From Lophium mytilinum (lineage: Eukaryota; Ascomycota; Dothideomycetes; Mytilinidiales; Mytilinidiaceae), in contig MU004187.1 in assembly GCA_010093605.1 (NCBI GenBank), positions 377,383 through 441,382 of the forward strand: DNA of 64,000 bases, in the 5' to 3' direction. The notes under the pieces are model-generated. The model saw only the letters and a program-made list of their open reading frames with translations, was not told the origin of the DNA and did no database searches. Within the stretch, counting starts at the first letter, position 1; each line of letters opens with the position of its first letter. Made by a program: the position numbers and the translations under genes. This document shows positions 22,185-32,166 of the stretch, one piece after another.

Positions 22185-22705
22185 GCTTAATGACAAGAAA
22201 TTTGCAAGGCTCTCCGACAAGGCTATCGCCAAGGTTGGCTGAGGGGATGGTGCAGCTGAAGGCTGAGGCTGAGGCTGAGTCCCCGCCACATTTACTTATC
22301 GACTGGGCACTGCCAAACCCCGCCAAAACTTGGCTCGCATCGAGGCCACTCATTCTTGAAGATCCGTTGGACAGCTCATCCCGCGCGAGGCATCTATGCG
22401 TGTCCACGTCGGCACTTCTCGCACTGGCTGCCTGTCTATTGCTCTGCACTCAGCCTCGCATGCGAACCATTACTGCGCTTTTTCATTGCATCTTCTACCT
22501 TGAACCTCAGCCACGGTCGGCTCTGCGGTTTGCTAGTCAATTTGTATCCCGATTGTAGAAGTTTCTTGCAGTGACGACTTTCCTCCAACCTAGCGTTATC
22601 GCATCCTACTCTCAGCATTCATGATAATACCGCCATCTCTGCGTCTATATAGCACCCACCCGTATTCTAGGCCCAGGTACCATATCCCTTGCCAAGTGGC
22701 CAAAA
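22185..22705. promoter_or_regulatory. Spacer between the two tandem coiled-coil genes
   Basis: 521 bp. It contains a short GAGGCT triplication at about 22262-22279 and a TATA-like CTATATAG near 22645-22652, some 55-60 bp before the next ATG. It presumably holds the promoter of the second gene. Confidence 0.45.
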
Positions 22706-24190
22706 ATGCCATTCAATCTGCTCAAGTCGAGATCCTCGAAGAATCTCCAACTCGACCCTACAAATGTCGTAAAGAAGAAGTCAGAAATGGTCCGAAGCGC
22801 CCGATCTACCTCAAGCTCAAAACCCGCCATAGCCTCAACACCCTCCAACAGCGCTGTGAACGAGCTCGTACGATCGCGAGACGAAGCCCTAGCCGAGGTC
22901 CGGAAACGAGACGAAACGATCCAGCAGCAAAACGAAACGGTCAAGGACTTTCAAAAACAATTAGAAACGCACCCGTCGGCGGTGCAGAATCTGCAGAATC
23001 TTACAGATGCGTTCCAGCGGCAACTCGTAACCCTTAAGGACGCGCAGCAGCAAGCAAGAGATCAACGAGCTGCCTATGAAAAGGAGCAGGAGGCTCACCA
23101 TCACTCGCGAGTGTCGCTGCTCACGCAGGCACAGCGACACAAAGAGGAAGTGGACCAGCTGAAATCCCGGCTAGAGATCCAGTCAGCGCTGCTGAAGCGA
23201 GAGCGATCTGTCTCGCAGGCAAATATGGGCCTGTTGCGACAACAACGGGATGAACACGAGGAAGAACTGCGGAATAGGCATAAGGAGGTAGAAAGGCGCC
23301 TCAATATCGAGTTACGCGAAAGAGAGACGGCGTACAACACGGCGCGGAAAATGGTGACGAAGGCGCGAGTAGATGTCGATAATTATCGAAGCCAGCTCGT
23401 GGCGGCTGAGAAGCGGAGCAACGAGCTGACAAAGGAGCTTGCACTACAAGTGGGATTTTTCGAAGATGAGAAGGCGGTCTCTAAGGCCCTACAGCGTGAG
23501 CTCAAGGGCTGTGAAGCAAATGCGTTGGACCTAGCGGCTCGAGTTCACCGGGCTAGTGAGGAGAACGCGGAGTTGAGGGAACACTGCAGGACTGCGCTCG
23601 CAGAAGTGACGAGTTTACTGCCGTTCAGGGGCGAGACAGAGATGCTACGGCCACAGATTGGTCAGCTAAGGGATAGACTTCGGGAATCTCAGCGCGCAAG
23701 ACAAGAACTGGAGAATCAGCTCCGAGCATCAACAGCCCAGAATGCGGTAATCACACAGCGCTTCGCCTACGTCCAGCAAGTTTTGATATCAAGCACCGTC
23801 GAAGTCAAAGAACTTCAGCCCGTTCAAAATCAGCTAAAGAGTCTAAAGAAGGCGCTGACTGGAGCCGGCACACAGAACAAGGGTTTGAAGCTCCAGGTCG
23901 CGTCCCTCGAGGCGTGGAACAAGCAGGCTCAGAAGGCGTTGACAGAACGCGAAAAGGAGGTCCACAGGATGCAATCTGACCGGGAAACTGTGGGAATGCT
24001 CCAGGAGCAGGCAAAGACGCTTAACGAAGCATTGACAGGAAAAAGTGGCGAGATTGAACGGCTCCGTCACCGAGTCGAGGAGCTGAAGACAGTGCAAGAG
24101 CAAGCGAATGCGCTGAAGAAGGCGTTGGATCAGAGCAAGACAGAGAAGGAGACGCTAAGGCGGGATATTGAGAGGTTGTTTAGTCTTTAA
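22706..24190 (+). CDS. Coiled-coil protein, shared-module family member B
   Basis: Intronless gene for 494 residues. A basic, Ser-rich N-terminal ~50 residues (MPFNLLKSRSSKNLQLDPTN) precedes an almost continuous coiled coil. The shared module is at residues 314-360: LRPQIGQLRDRLRES ... ITQRFAYVQQVL, identical in spacing to the 21270 and 34013 genes. C-terminal to it are repeated heptad blocks with ALTGAGTQNKGLKLQ and ALTGKSGEIERLRHR, suggesting internal duplication. No known fungal family (SMC, kinesin, myosin) is evident because no globular motor or ATPase part is present. Function unknown; a scaffold or filament-like role is the neutral guess. Confidence 0.75.
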   Translation: MPFNLLKSRSSKNLQLDPTNVVKKKSEMVRSARSTSSSKPAIASTPSNSAVNELVRSRDEALAEVRKRDETIQQQNETVKDFQKQLETHPSAVQNLQNLTDAFQRQLVTLKDAQQQARDQRAAYEKEQEAHHHSRVSLLTQAQRHKEEVDQLKSRLEIQSALLKRERSVSQANMGLLRQQRDEHEEELRNRHKEVERRLNIELRERETAYNTARKMVTKARVDVDNYRSQLVAAEKRSNELTKELALQVGFFEDEKAVSKALQRELKGCEANALDLAARVHRASEENAELREHCRTALAEVTSLLPFRGETEMLRPQIGQLRDRLRESQRARQELENQLRASTAQNAVITQRFAYVQQVLISSTVEVKELQPVQNQLKSLKKALTGAGTQNKGLKLQVASLEAWNKQAQKALTEREKEVHRMQSDRETVGMLQEQAKTLNEALTGKSGEIERLRHRVEELKTVQEQANALKKALDQSKTEKETLRRDIERLFSL

Positions 24191-24466
24191 AGGCACTCAA
24201 ACAGCCATGAACCATTACGTTCATTCTTGTACATTTATATCTTATAACAGGTAGTACGACTCCCCAATATGCACACAAGTACTTTCCTTTCCCGTTCAGG
24301 GAACTGATCTGCTCATGCTCTAGCCTGGGCTATGGCTGTGCTGGGGTGAGCGCATCCTGAGCTAGAACTAAGCAGCTCGTTGGAACCCAATTATGGGCCC
24401 TGTATTTGACATGGAGGGTTAAGACTGGGGTCTTTACCCTGCCTCGTGAGGCCCGTTTCAGGGGCC

Positions 24467-24655
24467 TAAGCCTCTGGCCGCATGACACGGTTAGAGAGGG
24501 TTTCCATGCCACATAAAGAAAGGCACAGAGAAGGGTTATTCTGCCCCCCAACGTTTGAGCCTGTTGTGTAACTGATGGCTTCCTCACAGGATCTTATTGG
24601 TTATATATCTTGGCTAAAGAAGCTCTCTAACCGTGTCAGGCGGCCAGAGGCTGTA
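24467..24655. mobile_element. Short inverted-repeat element, MITE-like
   Basis: Two inverted arms, 24469..24498 and 24623..24652, match at all but one of 30 positions (core CCTCTGGCCG ... ACACGGTTAGAGAG). They enclose ~124 bp with no coding potential. TA dinucleotides sit directly outside the left arm (24467-24468) and one base outside the right arm (24654-24655), as expected for Tc1/mariner-type insertion. Size and structure suit a non-autonomous miniature element. A host hairpin is the alternative, since only one copy is visible here. Confidence 0.55.
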
Positions 24656-25287
24656 CAAGCGACTCAGCTCTTACTATAGAGCGGTTGCAGAGTGTACGAG
24701 ACCCAAATCTCGACCAGCTCATGGAATGACAAACGGCCATGGACGTGGCGAACTCCTTTGGAAGGGCATTAGCACACAGCATCACCTTCTTTAAGCTTCA
24801 TGCGTGCGCCTTTGACTTCTCCGCCGCCTTCAAACAAACTCATCCCAGGCAGCTAGCAACTTTAAGACGCCCTTGCCGCTTTCTTGCTGCTATACCTAGT
24901 TCTTGGCAGCCATCAGCGAGATCTTTCGGGGGAACTGCGGGCCGCCTCGGCCTTGGCTTTACGCTCAGCCTCAGCCCGCCCATCTCAACCACCATGTCCG
25001 AAATGAGCCGCGTCTCACAAGGTCTGACTCGAGGTTGTTGGGGTAGTGAAATCGATCGTTGCTGTTTCGCCAAGTCCAAAGGCGAGCCGCCGTGGTGTTG
25101 TCATACCGGGCTGCTTCTTTTGGCACCGCGACAGTCTGTATCGGAGCATAGCGACTCAGCCACGTGGGATAGCACAATGGGCGGTTGAATGAGGGTGGTG
25201 GAAGTCTTGCCTACCTGGGCAGGTGGGAGTGCACAGACTTTTGTTCAGGTGTTGTACCCAGTTCCATCTTATTCTCTAATATAATCG

Positions 25288-25328
25288 TCTTCTTCTTCTT
25301 CTTCTTCTTCTACTACTACTACTACTAC
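25288..25328. repeat. Microsatellite (TCT)n followed by (ACT)n
   Basis: About eight TCT/CTT units (25288-25310) run directly into about six TAC/ACT units (to ~25328). It lies in the intergenic region 170 bp beyond the stop of the leftward MFS gene. Confidence 0.9.
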
Positions 25329-25498
25329 CACATAACCGTCTTATTTTTCTCCCACAACATCGTGTTGGTTAGTGCGTCGTAGGCTACGGTTCATGCAGAA
25401 GCTGTTCCAGCCTCACCCGAGGAAGCGTAGGGCGAGAAGGTGATGTTCTCGTCTGTCCTGTTGGACAACCAAAATCTCCTGTTCTCCATCGGTTCTTC

Positions 25499-27226
25499 TC
25501 AGACCAAGTCTTGCTTTTCTTCATCTTGATTCTGCTGGGCGCGAGGCTCGTCATCGAGACTACTAGCGCGGCCAAGAGTGAGAGCCCAGAGCAACGAAAG
25601 TACTGCGACGACGGCTAGATAGCACCACCAGACGATTCCAATCGCATTCTTCTCGACGCCCAGAGCAAGCAGGTAGCCTCCCACAACAGTTCCTATGGCC
25701 CGAGCCAGGTTCGCCATCATATTTCCAGCACCATGGACAGTGCCCAAGACTGTTTTAGATGGTGCTGAGTCGTGTAGTAGTATGACCGATGAAGGGATCG
25801 CTATCGTCCGCGCCCATACTTGCGCAAGGAGAACGACAGCGATTGCCGGCCAGCGCAGGACCGAATGGTGGGCCAGGAGCGAGAGGTAGGGCGCGAGGCA
25901 ATACGCCAACGGAAATACAGCCAGAGCGAGGCGGAAGCACCCACGAGTTCCAATGCGGGCTTGTAATCGTGGGTAAAGGAAGAGCTGAAGCAGAATGCCG
26001 CAAATGCCGATACCAGATAGCCACAGGCCGATCAAAGGAGACGTAAGCCCTAGTCCACCAGTGAATGAGAAGGCACTAGGAGTGGAATCCGAGGATGAAG
26101 GTTGCATACTAAGATAGACCGGAAAAATATGCATGAAGGCTGCGTTGTGTAGCGGAAGAAGTGCAAAAGATATCAGGTTGGCGACCACGTCTCGTGTCCA
26201 GATGGTGGAGAATGGAACGCGACCTTGCAAAGGCTTAGTCTCAGCGCACGAGGCTGTAGTTTGTTCGGGGCCGACGAGAGTATATTCATGAACCTCACGG
26301 CCGAGACATCGGCTCATTAATTTCGTAAGAGAGAAAGCTGGATGAGGTCTTGAAGTGAGGTCGTTTTTTAGACTGGGTAAAGTCTCTCGCAGCCCGAACA
26401 CGGTAAAAGCCAAGCTGATTCCAAGGATCACGGCATTGAATAGTACAGGCAAGGCGTACGGATACCGAATGGCCCATTCAACACCATTTGGGGATCCGTA
26501 GAAGTTCACCAATCCATTTGGGCCAAAGAGCCCGGGGAGATTGACGACCGGATCAGCCAGACACCCACCCAAGGCCAACGCTAACACCATGCTTGACTTG
26601 AATAACAACGGCATCAACAAGAATGCGCGTGTCTGGAACCGTCGCTCTTTCACGATTTCTGCTGTCATGGTCCGCATCACCCCAACGTTCCCATTCGCCA
26701 TTCCCGCAATGATACGCCAGAATATGAGCGTGCCGAGACTCCTGGAAAACCCGAAGCATATGTTGGAGAGAATGCTCCCGGAAAGTCCGATAACAAGCAT
26801 GGACTTGCGACCGTACATGTCTGAAAGTCGGCCCCAGAGCAGACTAGTAGCGCACTGACCAAGTGGGTATACTGCTACGAGAAGACCAGAGGTTCGCGCA
26901 ATCTCTTGCGCCATCGTGGCCTCGGCGGAAGGAGTTGTGATGGATTTAACGAGATAGAAAACGTAGGCCAGAAGCGATGCGCTTGAGAGCGGAGAGGAAA
27001 GCCTGCATGATGCTAGGATGAGAAGCTGACACTTGTTAGGGAGAGCTCTCCAAGGGACAAGCTCCTTGTCCAGGCGAGCGGTCTTGGTGGTCCGTCGCGG
27101 GCTGGAAGGTGAAGTGGAAACATCTGTACAAACATGTCAGCGCGACAGAGACCGGGTCCAAACGTCGAGGGTCTTCCTACCTTGCATCAATCTCTCCTGC
27201 TCCTGTACATCTCCTCTGGGACCCAT
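25499..27226 (-). CDS. MFS transporter (DHA-like, Tet/Zrt-type)
   Basis: Membrane exporter or importer of unknown substrate. Exons 27181..27226 and 25499..27123 (57-nt intron) give 556 residues. The cytosolic N-terminus (MGPRGDVQEQERLMQDVS ...) precedes the first span (LPNKCQLLILASCRLSSPLS). MFS motif A is clear: GRLSDMYGRKSMLVIGLSG, with R and D in place, followed by FWRIIAGMANGNVGVMRTMT. About twelve hydrophobic spans are present with a central loop after span 6. The pattern matches the fungal subfamily that includes yeast YCR023C and related drug/peptide exporters. It is divergent from a sugar-transporter-like gene 1.3 kb away. Substrate cannot be stated. Confidence 0.88.
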
Positions 27227-28526
27227 TCTCGAAGGACACTTGCCAAGGCGTAGCTTCAAGACGAGATAATAGCTTCCGACGTGCTGGAAATCGAGAGTGA
27301 AGGGCCGAGGAAACACGGAAATGAAGCGCAGTCATATTAAACCTGGTCGTCACCGATCTATTGTTTCGGTAATTTGTGGCCTAATAAAGGGGGTTTGTGG
27401 CTAGTGCGGTCCGGAATGGGCTGGTGAACAGTGCGTTTGTGGCACTTTACGCGCCAGGGCGCCACAGTTCTATGCAAACAGCTCATGATGGTCTCCAGAG
27501 GCTCTTCATCCTGCAGGGCGCGATATGGCTGCCGTATGTGCGAGGCTGTCCGTGTATATACGCAGTGCTGTCTGCAAAACACTAGCATCTGGAGAATAGT
27601 GGAGATCTAGTACGCCGGTTAGTATTCTTCGGGTCTGGATTGGGCCCGCGTAAACGAGCAGCTTCGCCTGCAGGATCCGCCTAAAACCTGCCCAAGATCA
27701 TTGGGCCTGACAGCTTGGCCAGAACATTAGCCAGGACGCCCCAATGCTTGCTGCCAGACCCTGTCCCGCTGTCCACCCCCGCAACACCTGCACCGCAACG
27801 TAGCGGCAAGGACCATAGACCATAGAAAGAGGACGAAGGGTTTATAGAAGACAGGGTAAGAATTTGGATGAATGTTTGTCGAGGGCCACGTTTCGAGCTG
27901 CAGAAGGTGGGGCAGCCAACCCTCAGACACCACACAGAGGCACACTTCAACAGCCCGGTGTCAATCTTTGCAAAGTTTCGGTAGAGTCAATGGATTTCAT
28001 GAACACCCCGTTCGATTCGATCAGTGACAAGTCTCTCAGCCTAGAGCTCCTGGTCGATATGCAGATCACGATTGCCGGCCCAGAAAGAGTTTCACACTCG
28101 CTCCATCGACGCTCAGGACGACCTTCTCTCAAGCCCCTCCTCCAAGCGATATCGCTGCATGCACCATATCTTCACTCCTCTAGTGCCCAATGGCAGTGTG
28201 CCTTTGGCTGCTCCGCTGCGCTAATCCCGAAGATGCGCTCCACCCTGTTACATTAGCGCCGCATAGTCACAACTCTCTTTTGGCCAGACTGCATTGCTGC
28301 TATCTCCGTCTTTGCGCAGAGCGAGCGCGTCGAGACGTCCTGAAAGCTGGACTGCACCAGCTCATTCGCACCCGGCATGCGTGCAGCAAGCCGCCTCGCG
28401 CCACTGCAGTGAAGCGGGAGAACTTGGGTACTAGGGAATCTATAAGTCTTCCCTAACAGCCCCAGATTGAAGTTACGCAGAGCGTTGTGCGCCATTTGCA
28501 TCCCATCTTGCTGATACACATAAAGG
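27227..28526. promoter_or_regulatory. Long divergent region between two MFS transporters
   Basis: 1.3 kb separating the two divergent transporter genes, long compared with the other divergent pairs here (207-380 bp). That leaves room for regulated promoters. Short frames exist on both strands but none looks like a gene, and no named motif was identified. Confidence 0.45.
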
Positions 28527-30470
28527 ATGACTTCTCTCAAACTGCATGTACTACCATCTAGAGCCAGTTTCCGCCTCCATGTCCTATGCGCGTTCTTTGC
28601 TTTGGCGTCTTTCGTTTGGGGGTCAGTCCGAACTCTCTCCTTCTTGTTTGTTTGTTCATTCGCAGAAGGAGTTGTGAAAATACTCAACAGCGTCTACTGA
28701 CAGCATCGTATGGAAGATATAATATTGGCATTCTAGCAACAGTATTTGTGAATCCAGGCTTCAAGAAAGCTCTTCACTATCCCACTGCCTCGCAAAAGGG
28801 GCTCATCACTGCCATATACTATCTAGGAACCTGGATCAGCTACCTTTTTCTCTCACACCCCGCATCCGATTATCTGGGTCGAAGATGGGCGGCTGCTGTT
28901 GGTATCTTGGTGTCTGCCGTGGGGACTGCACTTCAAGCAGGCGCAGGAGGGTCTGGAGCGTATGCGATGATGATCGTTGGCCGGATTATCTGCGGAATAG
29001 GGATTGCACTTGTCTCTACGTCTGTGCCGCTGTATCAGAGGTATGCGATCAGAGATTGCTCCTCGATATCTTCTGACGCGTAAATCACAGTGAGGTCGCG
29101 CCTGCACTACAGCGGGGACGCTACGTGGTTATGAATCACATTGGTCTGGTAGTGGGTCTTGCTGGAGCCTTCTGGTATGTCTCCTCTTCCTGATGTTATT
29201 TTTGAACTTTTGTTTCACGGCTGACACCGAACAGGGTGGGATATGGGATGACGTTCTGGGAAAGTGACGAGGGAGAGCGGAATGGATGGCGGGTCTCTAT
29301 CGCATTGCAATACATACCATCTTTGATCCTTGTCATTGGCCTGCCTTTCTGTCCGGAGACGTACGTATATCCGTTCGCTGGCATATCTCTTCAGACGTCT
29401 TAGAAGCTAATGACGGTAGACCTCGATGGCTCATGGAAAAAGGATATACTGATCGTGCGATATCGTCTCTTTCCTACTTACGGGACGCCGATCCATCGGA
29501 CGACATCATTCGCAATGAACTCGACCAAATTCAGACGAGTGTCGAGGCGCACAGAGCGTCGACGAAAACTTCCTGGACCGTTCTATTCACGCACCGTCCC
29601 CTCTTCGAAAGATTATGGCGGGCAGCAGTCCTGCAATTCATGGCTCAAATGTGTGGTAATACCGCGATGAAGTATTACTTACCGTCAATCTTCATCACCC
29701 TCGGACTGGGGCGAAGAATGTCGCTCATGATTGGAGGAATCGAGAGCACTCTCAAGATTGGGTGCACAATCATAGAGATGTTAATCATAGATCGAGTTGG
29801 GAGGCGGTTCACCCTCATACTAGGGTGTTCAGTCATGGCACTGGCTCTGCTAGTATGACACCTTAAAAACCTTCGGAGACTTCCAGCTGACCAATTGACA
29901 AGATCAATGGCGCCCTGCCTCAGGCGTACCCGAATAACATCAATCACGCTGCCGACTACGCGTGCGTCGTATTCATCTTCTTCTACACATTTGGCTACTC
30001 CCTTGGCTTTGGGCCCGCAGCGTGGGTCTACGGCTCTGAGGTTAGTTGCCCAATCCTAGCTCACCTGCAATCCTAATATACTGACGGTATGGCCGTTTAG
30101 ATATTCCCAACCAATCTCCGGGCGCGCGGCCTCAACCTTGCCGCGTCTGGAGGTTCTATCGGCTCCATAATTGCGTCTCAGGTGTGGCCAGTTGGTATCC
30201 AGAACATTGGATCGCGGACCTACTTCTTTTTCATGGCCATCAACCTGGCTTCTATAGTGGTAAGTTGAAGTCTGAAACCCACACTCTAGTCATCGTCTCA
30301 TGTTGCCATAGATTATCTACTTCTTCTTTCCCGAGACTAAGCAGCTTGCTTTGGAGGATATTGATCCGCTCTTCGGCGACGCGCAGTCGCCTCCGCTAGT
30401 CGAGAATGGAGGTGAAGGTGGCGGGGAATTTGGGAAGGATTTGGTACGTCCGAAAGCGCAGCCAGTCTGA
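28527..30470 (+). CDS. MFS sugar transporter-like protein
   Basis: Probable hexose- or polyol-type permease of the sugar porter family, 505 residues. Eight exons: 28527..28621, 28717..29040, 29091..29174, 29235..29360, 29420..29852, 29903..30040, 30101..30259, 30312..30470; all phases join. Signatures: ALASFVWGYNIGILATVFVN (span 1), SDYLGRRWAAAVGILV (motif A-like), the PETPRWLMEKG loop after span 6, DRVGRRFTLILG, a GFGPAAWVYGSEIFPTNLRA block, and the terminal FFFPETKQLALEDID. The exon 1 to 2 junction (AAG acceptor at 28716) was chosen because it gives WGYNIGIL; a nearer acceptor at 28665 is possible. The usual QxxGxNxxxYY helix reads QMCGNTAMKYYLP, so sugar specificity is uncertain. Confidence 0.87.
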
Positions 30471-31168
30471 GCAGGGTCGCACGTACGCGGATTATCTGGA
30501 TCTATTCGAACATATAAGGCGTAGTAGGCGACTTTGCATTAGAGTGGAGTCTGATAGACTTGTATGCACCTTGAATCAGTCGATGACGAAGTGTTCTCAA
30601 TACTAACGAAATAACACGCGTTCATATTTCAAAGCATGTTGAAGCACACCAAGCACTTGTAGACTTGAGTGCACAAACTTTTGTCGCGGTATTTGAACGA
30701 AAGAGCCCAGAAGTGATAGATAACGTGATTGGTCAAGGCCTGTTGCACGATAAGATGTAGCCCGCTAGAAGCGGGGTGGCATACGGCTTGGGAAAGTCAT
30801 CCAGGTACCCGCTCACCGCGATCGTGTCTACAGCGTCTGTTCTTAAATGCGTGCTTCCGCGAGATATAACTTCCTTCTCGCAAGCATAGTATCGCAATCG
30901 GGTTGGCAGTATTGCAAGAACCGACCGCTGACTTCATGATCCGCTGAGGCTCTCGTTAGCTACTTTTCATTCTTCAATCTTGTCGAAGAACTTGCATCAT
31001 TAGCTAATTCTCTTCTCAATCTCTCCGTCCTTGTCCTTTCTGGTATTATTCTCCTTTACAACATATGCTTCACGAGTCCATTGGCGTCTACGATTCTCAG
31101 GCATCACTATCCCATCCCGTCACGGCTAGATGAGTAGCCTCTAAACTGCACTGCACCACTCACCTTCC
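30471..31168. other. Intergenic, upstream of the phosphatase gene
   Basis: 698 bp between two rightward genes. No repeat, RNA or coding signal recognised. Base composition changes from AT-richer to very C-rich at the phosphatase start. Confidence 0.5.
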
Positions 31169-32083
31169 ATGGCCATCCCATCCCCCGAACCCCTCCCCTT
31201 CCCCTTCATCCACGTCCCCGCCCTCTCCAACTTCCGCGACATCGGCGGCTGGCCCATCCAACCCCCTCCCTCAACCTTCCCGGTCTCAACGTCCCCTCCT
31301 CCGCCCCTCCGCCGCGTGCGTACCACCCTCCTCTACCGCTCCCCCGACCCCATCACCCTCACCCCAGCCGGTGAGGCCACCCTGCACGCGCTACGCATCA
31401 CAACCCTCTTCGACCTGCGCGCCTCGCCCCAGATCGCGCGCCTGGGCGTTCGCGAGCTCCCCGGCATCGCGCGCGTCTGGCTGCCTGTGTTTGGCGAGCA
31501 CGCGTACTCGCCTGAGCGCGCGGCGCAGCGCTACCTGGCGTACTCGAGCGAGGGGACGGTGGGGATAGTGGGGGCGTTTGAAGAGATTCTGGAGGCGGGC
31601 ACGGCAGTGTTTGCGGGGTTGGTGAGGCATTTAGTAGGGATGGGGGACGCGGAAGGAGAGGGAGGGGAAGAGGGGGGAAGAGAAGGAGGGGGGGCAGGAG
31701 GAGAAGCTTGCATGGTGCACTGCACAACGGGGAACAATCGCACCGGTGTGTTTGTCGGTGTCTTGCTAAGGCTGTTGGGTGTTGGCGTGCACCATGTGGC
31801 GGCTGAGTATGCGCTGAGTAATGTCGGGCTTGCGTCGAGCCGGGATGCGATTGTGGAGAGGTTGATGAAGAATCCAGTGTTTGCTGGGGAAGGGGGCAGG
31901 GCGCGGGCGGAGCGGATGATCGGGGCGAGGGAGGAGAGCATGGTTGCGATGTTGGATATGGTGGAGAAGAGGTGGGGCGGACCGGAGGGGTATGCGATGG
32001 ATGCTTGTGGGTTGAGTGAAGTGGAGATTGTGGCTCTGCGACGGTGCATGGTTGAGGTGGTTGAGGACACTGCATCAAGTTGA
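31169..32083 (+). CDS. Protein tyrosine phosphatase (Y_phosphatase3-type)
   Basis: Cysteine-based phosphatase of 304 residues, intronless. The N-terminal FRDIGGWPI (22-30) is the family hallmark. LLYRSPDP and LFDLRASPQI fit the conserved RS and D-L-R segments. The P-loop is HCTTGNNRTG with nucleophile C185 and R191. Related fungal and bacterial enzymes act on phosphotyrosine or phosphoinositides; the substrate here is unknown. Residues ~158-180 are an insertion made almost only of Gly and Glu (GDAEGEGGEEGGREGGGAGG) directly before the P-loop. The gene is very GC-rich and uses C/G-ending codons much more than its neighbours. It converges on the LysM gene, 83 bp between stops. Confidence 0.85.
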   Translation: MAIPSPEPLPFPFIHVPALSNFRDIGGWPIQPPPSTFPVSTSPPPPLRRVRTTLLYRSPDPITLTPAGEATLHALRITTLFDLRASPQIARLGVRELPGIARVWLPVFGEHAYSPERAAQRYLAYSSEGTVGIVGAFEEILEAGTAVFAGLVRHLVGMGDAEGEGGEEGGREGGGAGGEACMVHCTTGNNRTGVFVGVLLRLLGVGVHHVAAEYALSNVGLASSRDAIVERLMKNPVFAGEGGRARAERMIGAREESMVAMLDMVEKRWGGPEGYAMDACGLSEVEIVALRRCMVEVVEDTASS

Positions 32084-32166
32084 TCGATGTTCGTATTTTC
32101 TTTGCTTCTACAACAACGATCCGCCAGACATGCAGAAAACTGAGTTAAGCGGTCATCATTCATCCA

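Larger units (their letters stand above)
24191..25498. other. Intergenic region with inverted-repeat element and microsatellite
   Basis: 1.3 kb between member B and the MFS gene. Apart from the inverted-repeat element and the microsatellite, I see only broken frames. On the minus strand around 24900-25000 a Lys/Ala-rich stretch (EAERKAKAEAAR) is seen, but stops surround it and no family can be named. Confidence 0.45.

Noticed and set aside
24840-25180. Possible remnant of a pogo-type transposase
   Set aside because: Only a short Lys/Ala-rich phrase (EAERKAKAEAAR) between stops; no DDE motif or helix-turn-helix was seen.
27864-28256. 130-codon frame between the two MFS genes
   Set aside because: Lies in the promoter interval and shows no domain or conserved-looking pattern.
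31398-32163. Long antisense frames over the phosphatase gene
   Set aside because: Composition is Pro/Ser/Thr-biased as expected from the complement of a GC-skewed coding strand; the plus frame has the catalytic motif.
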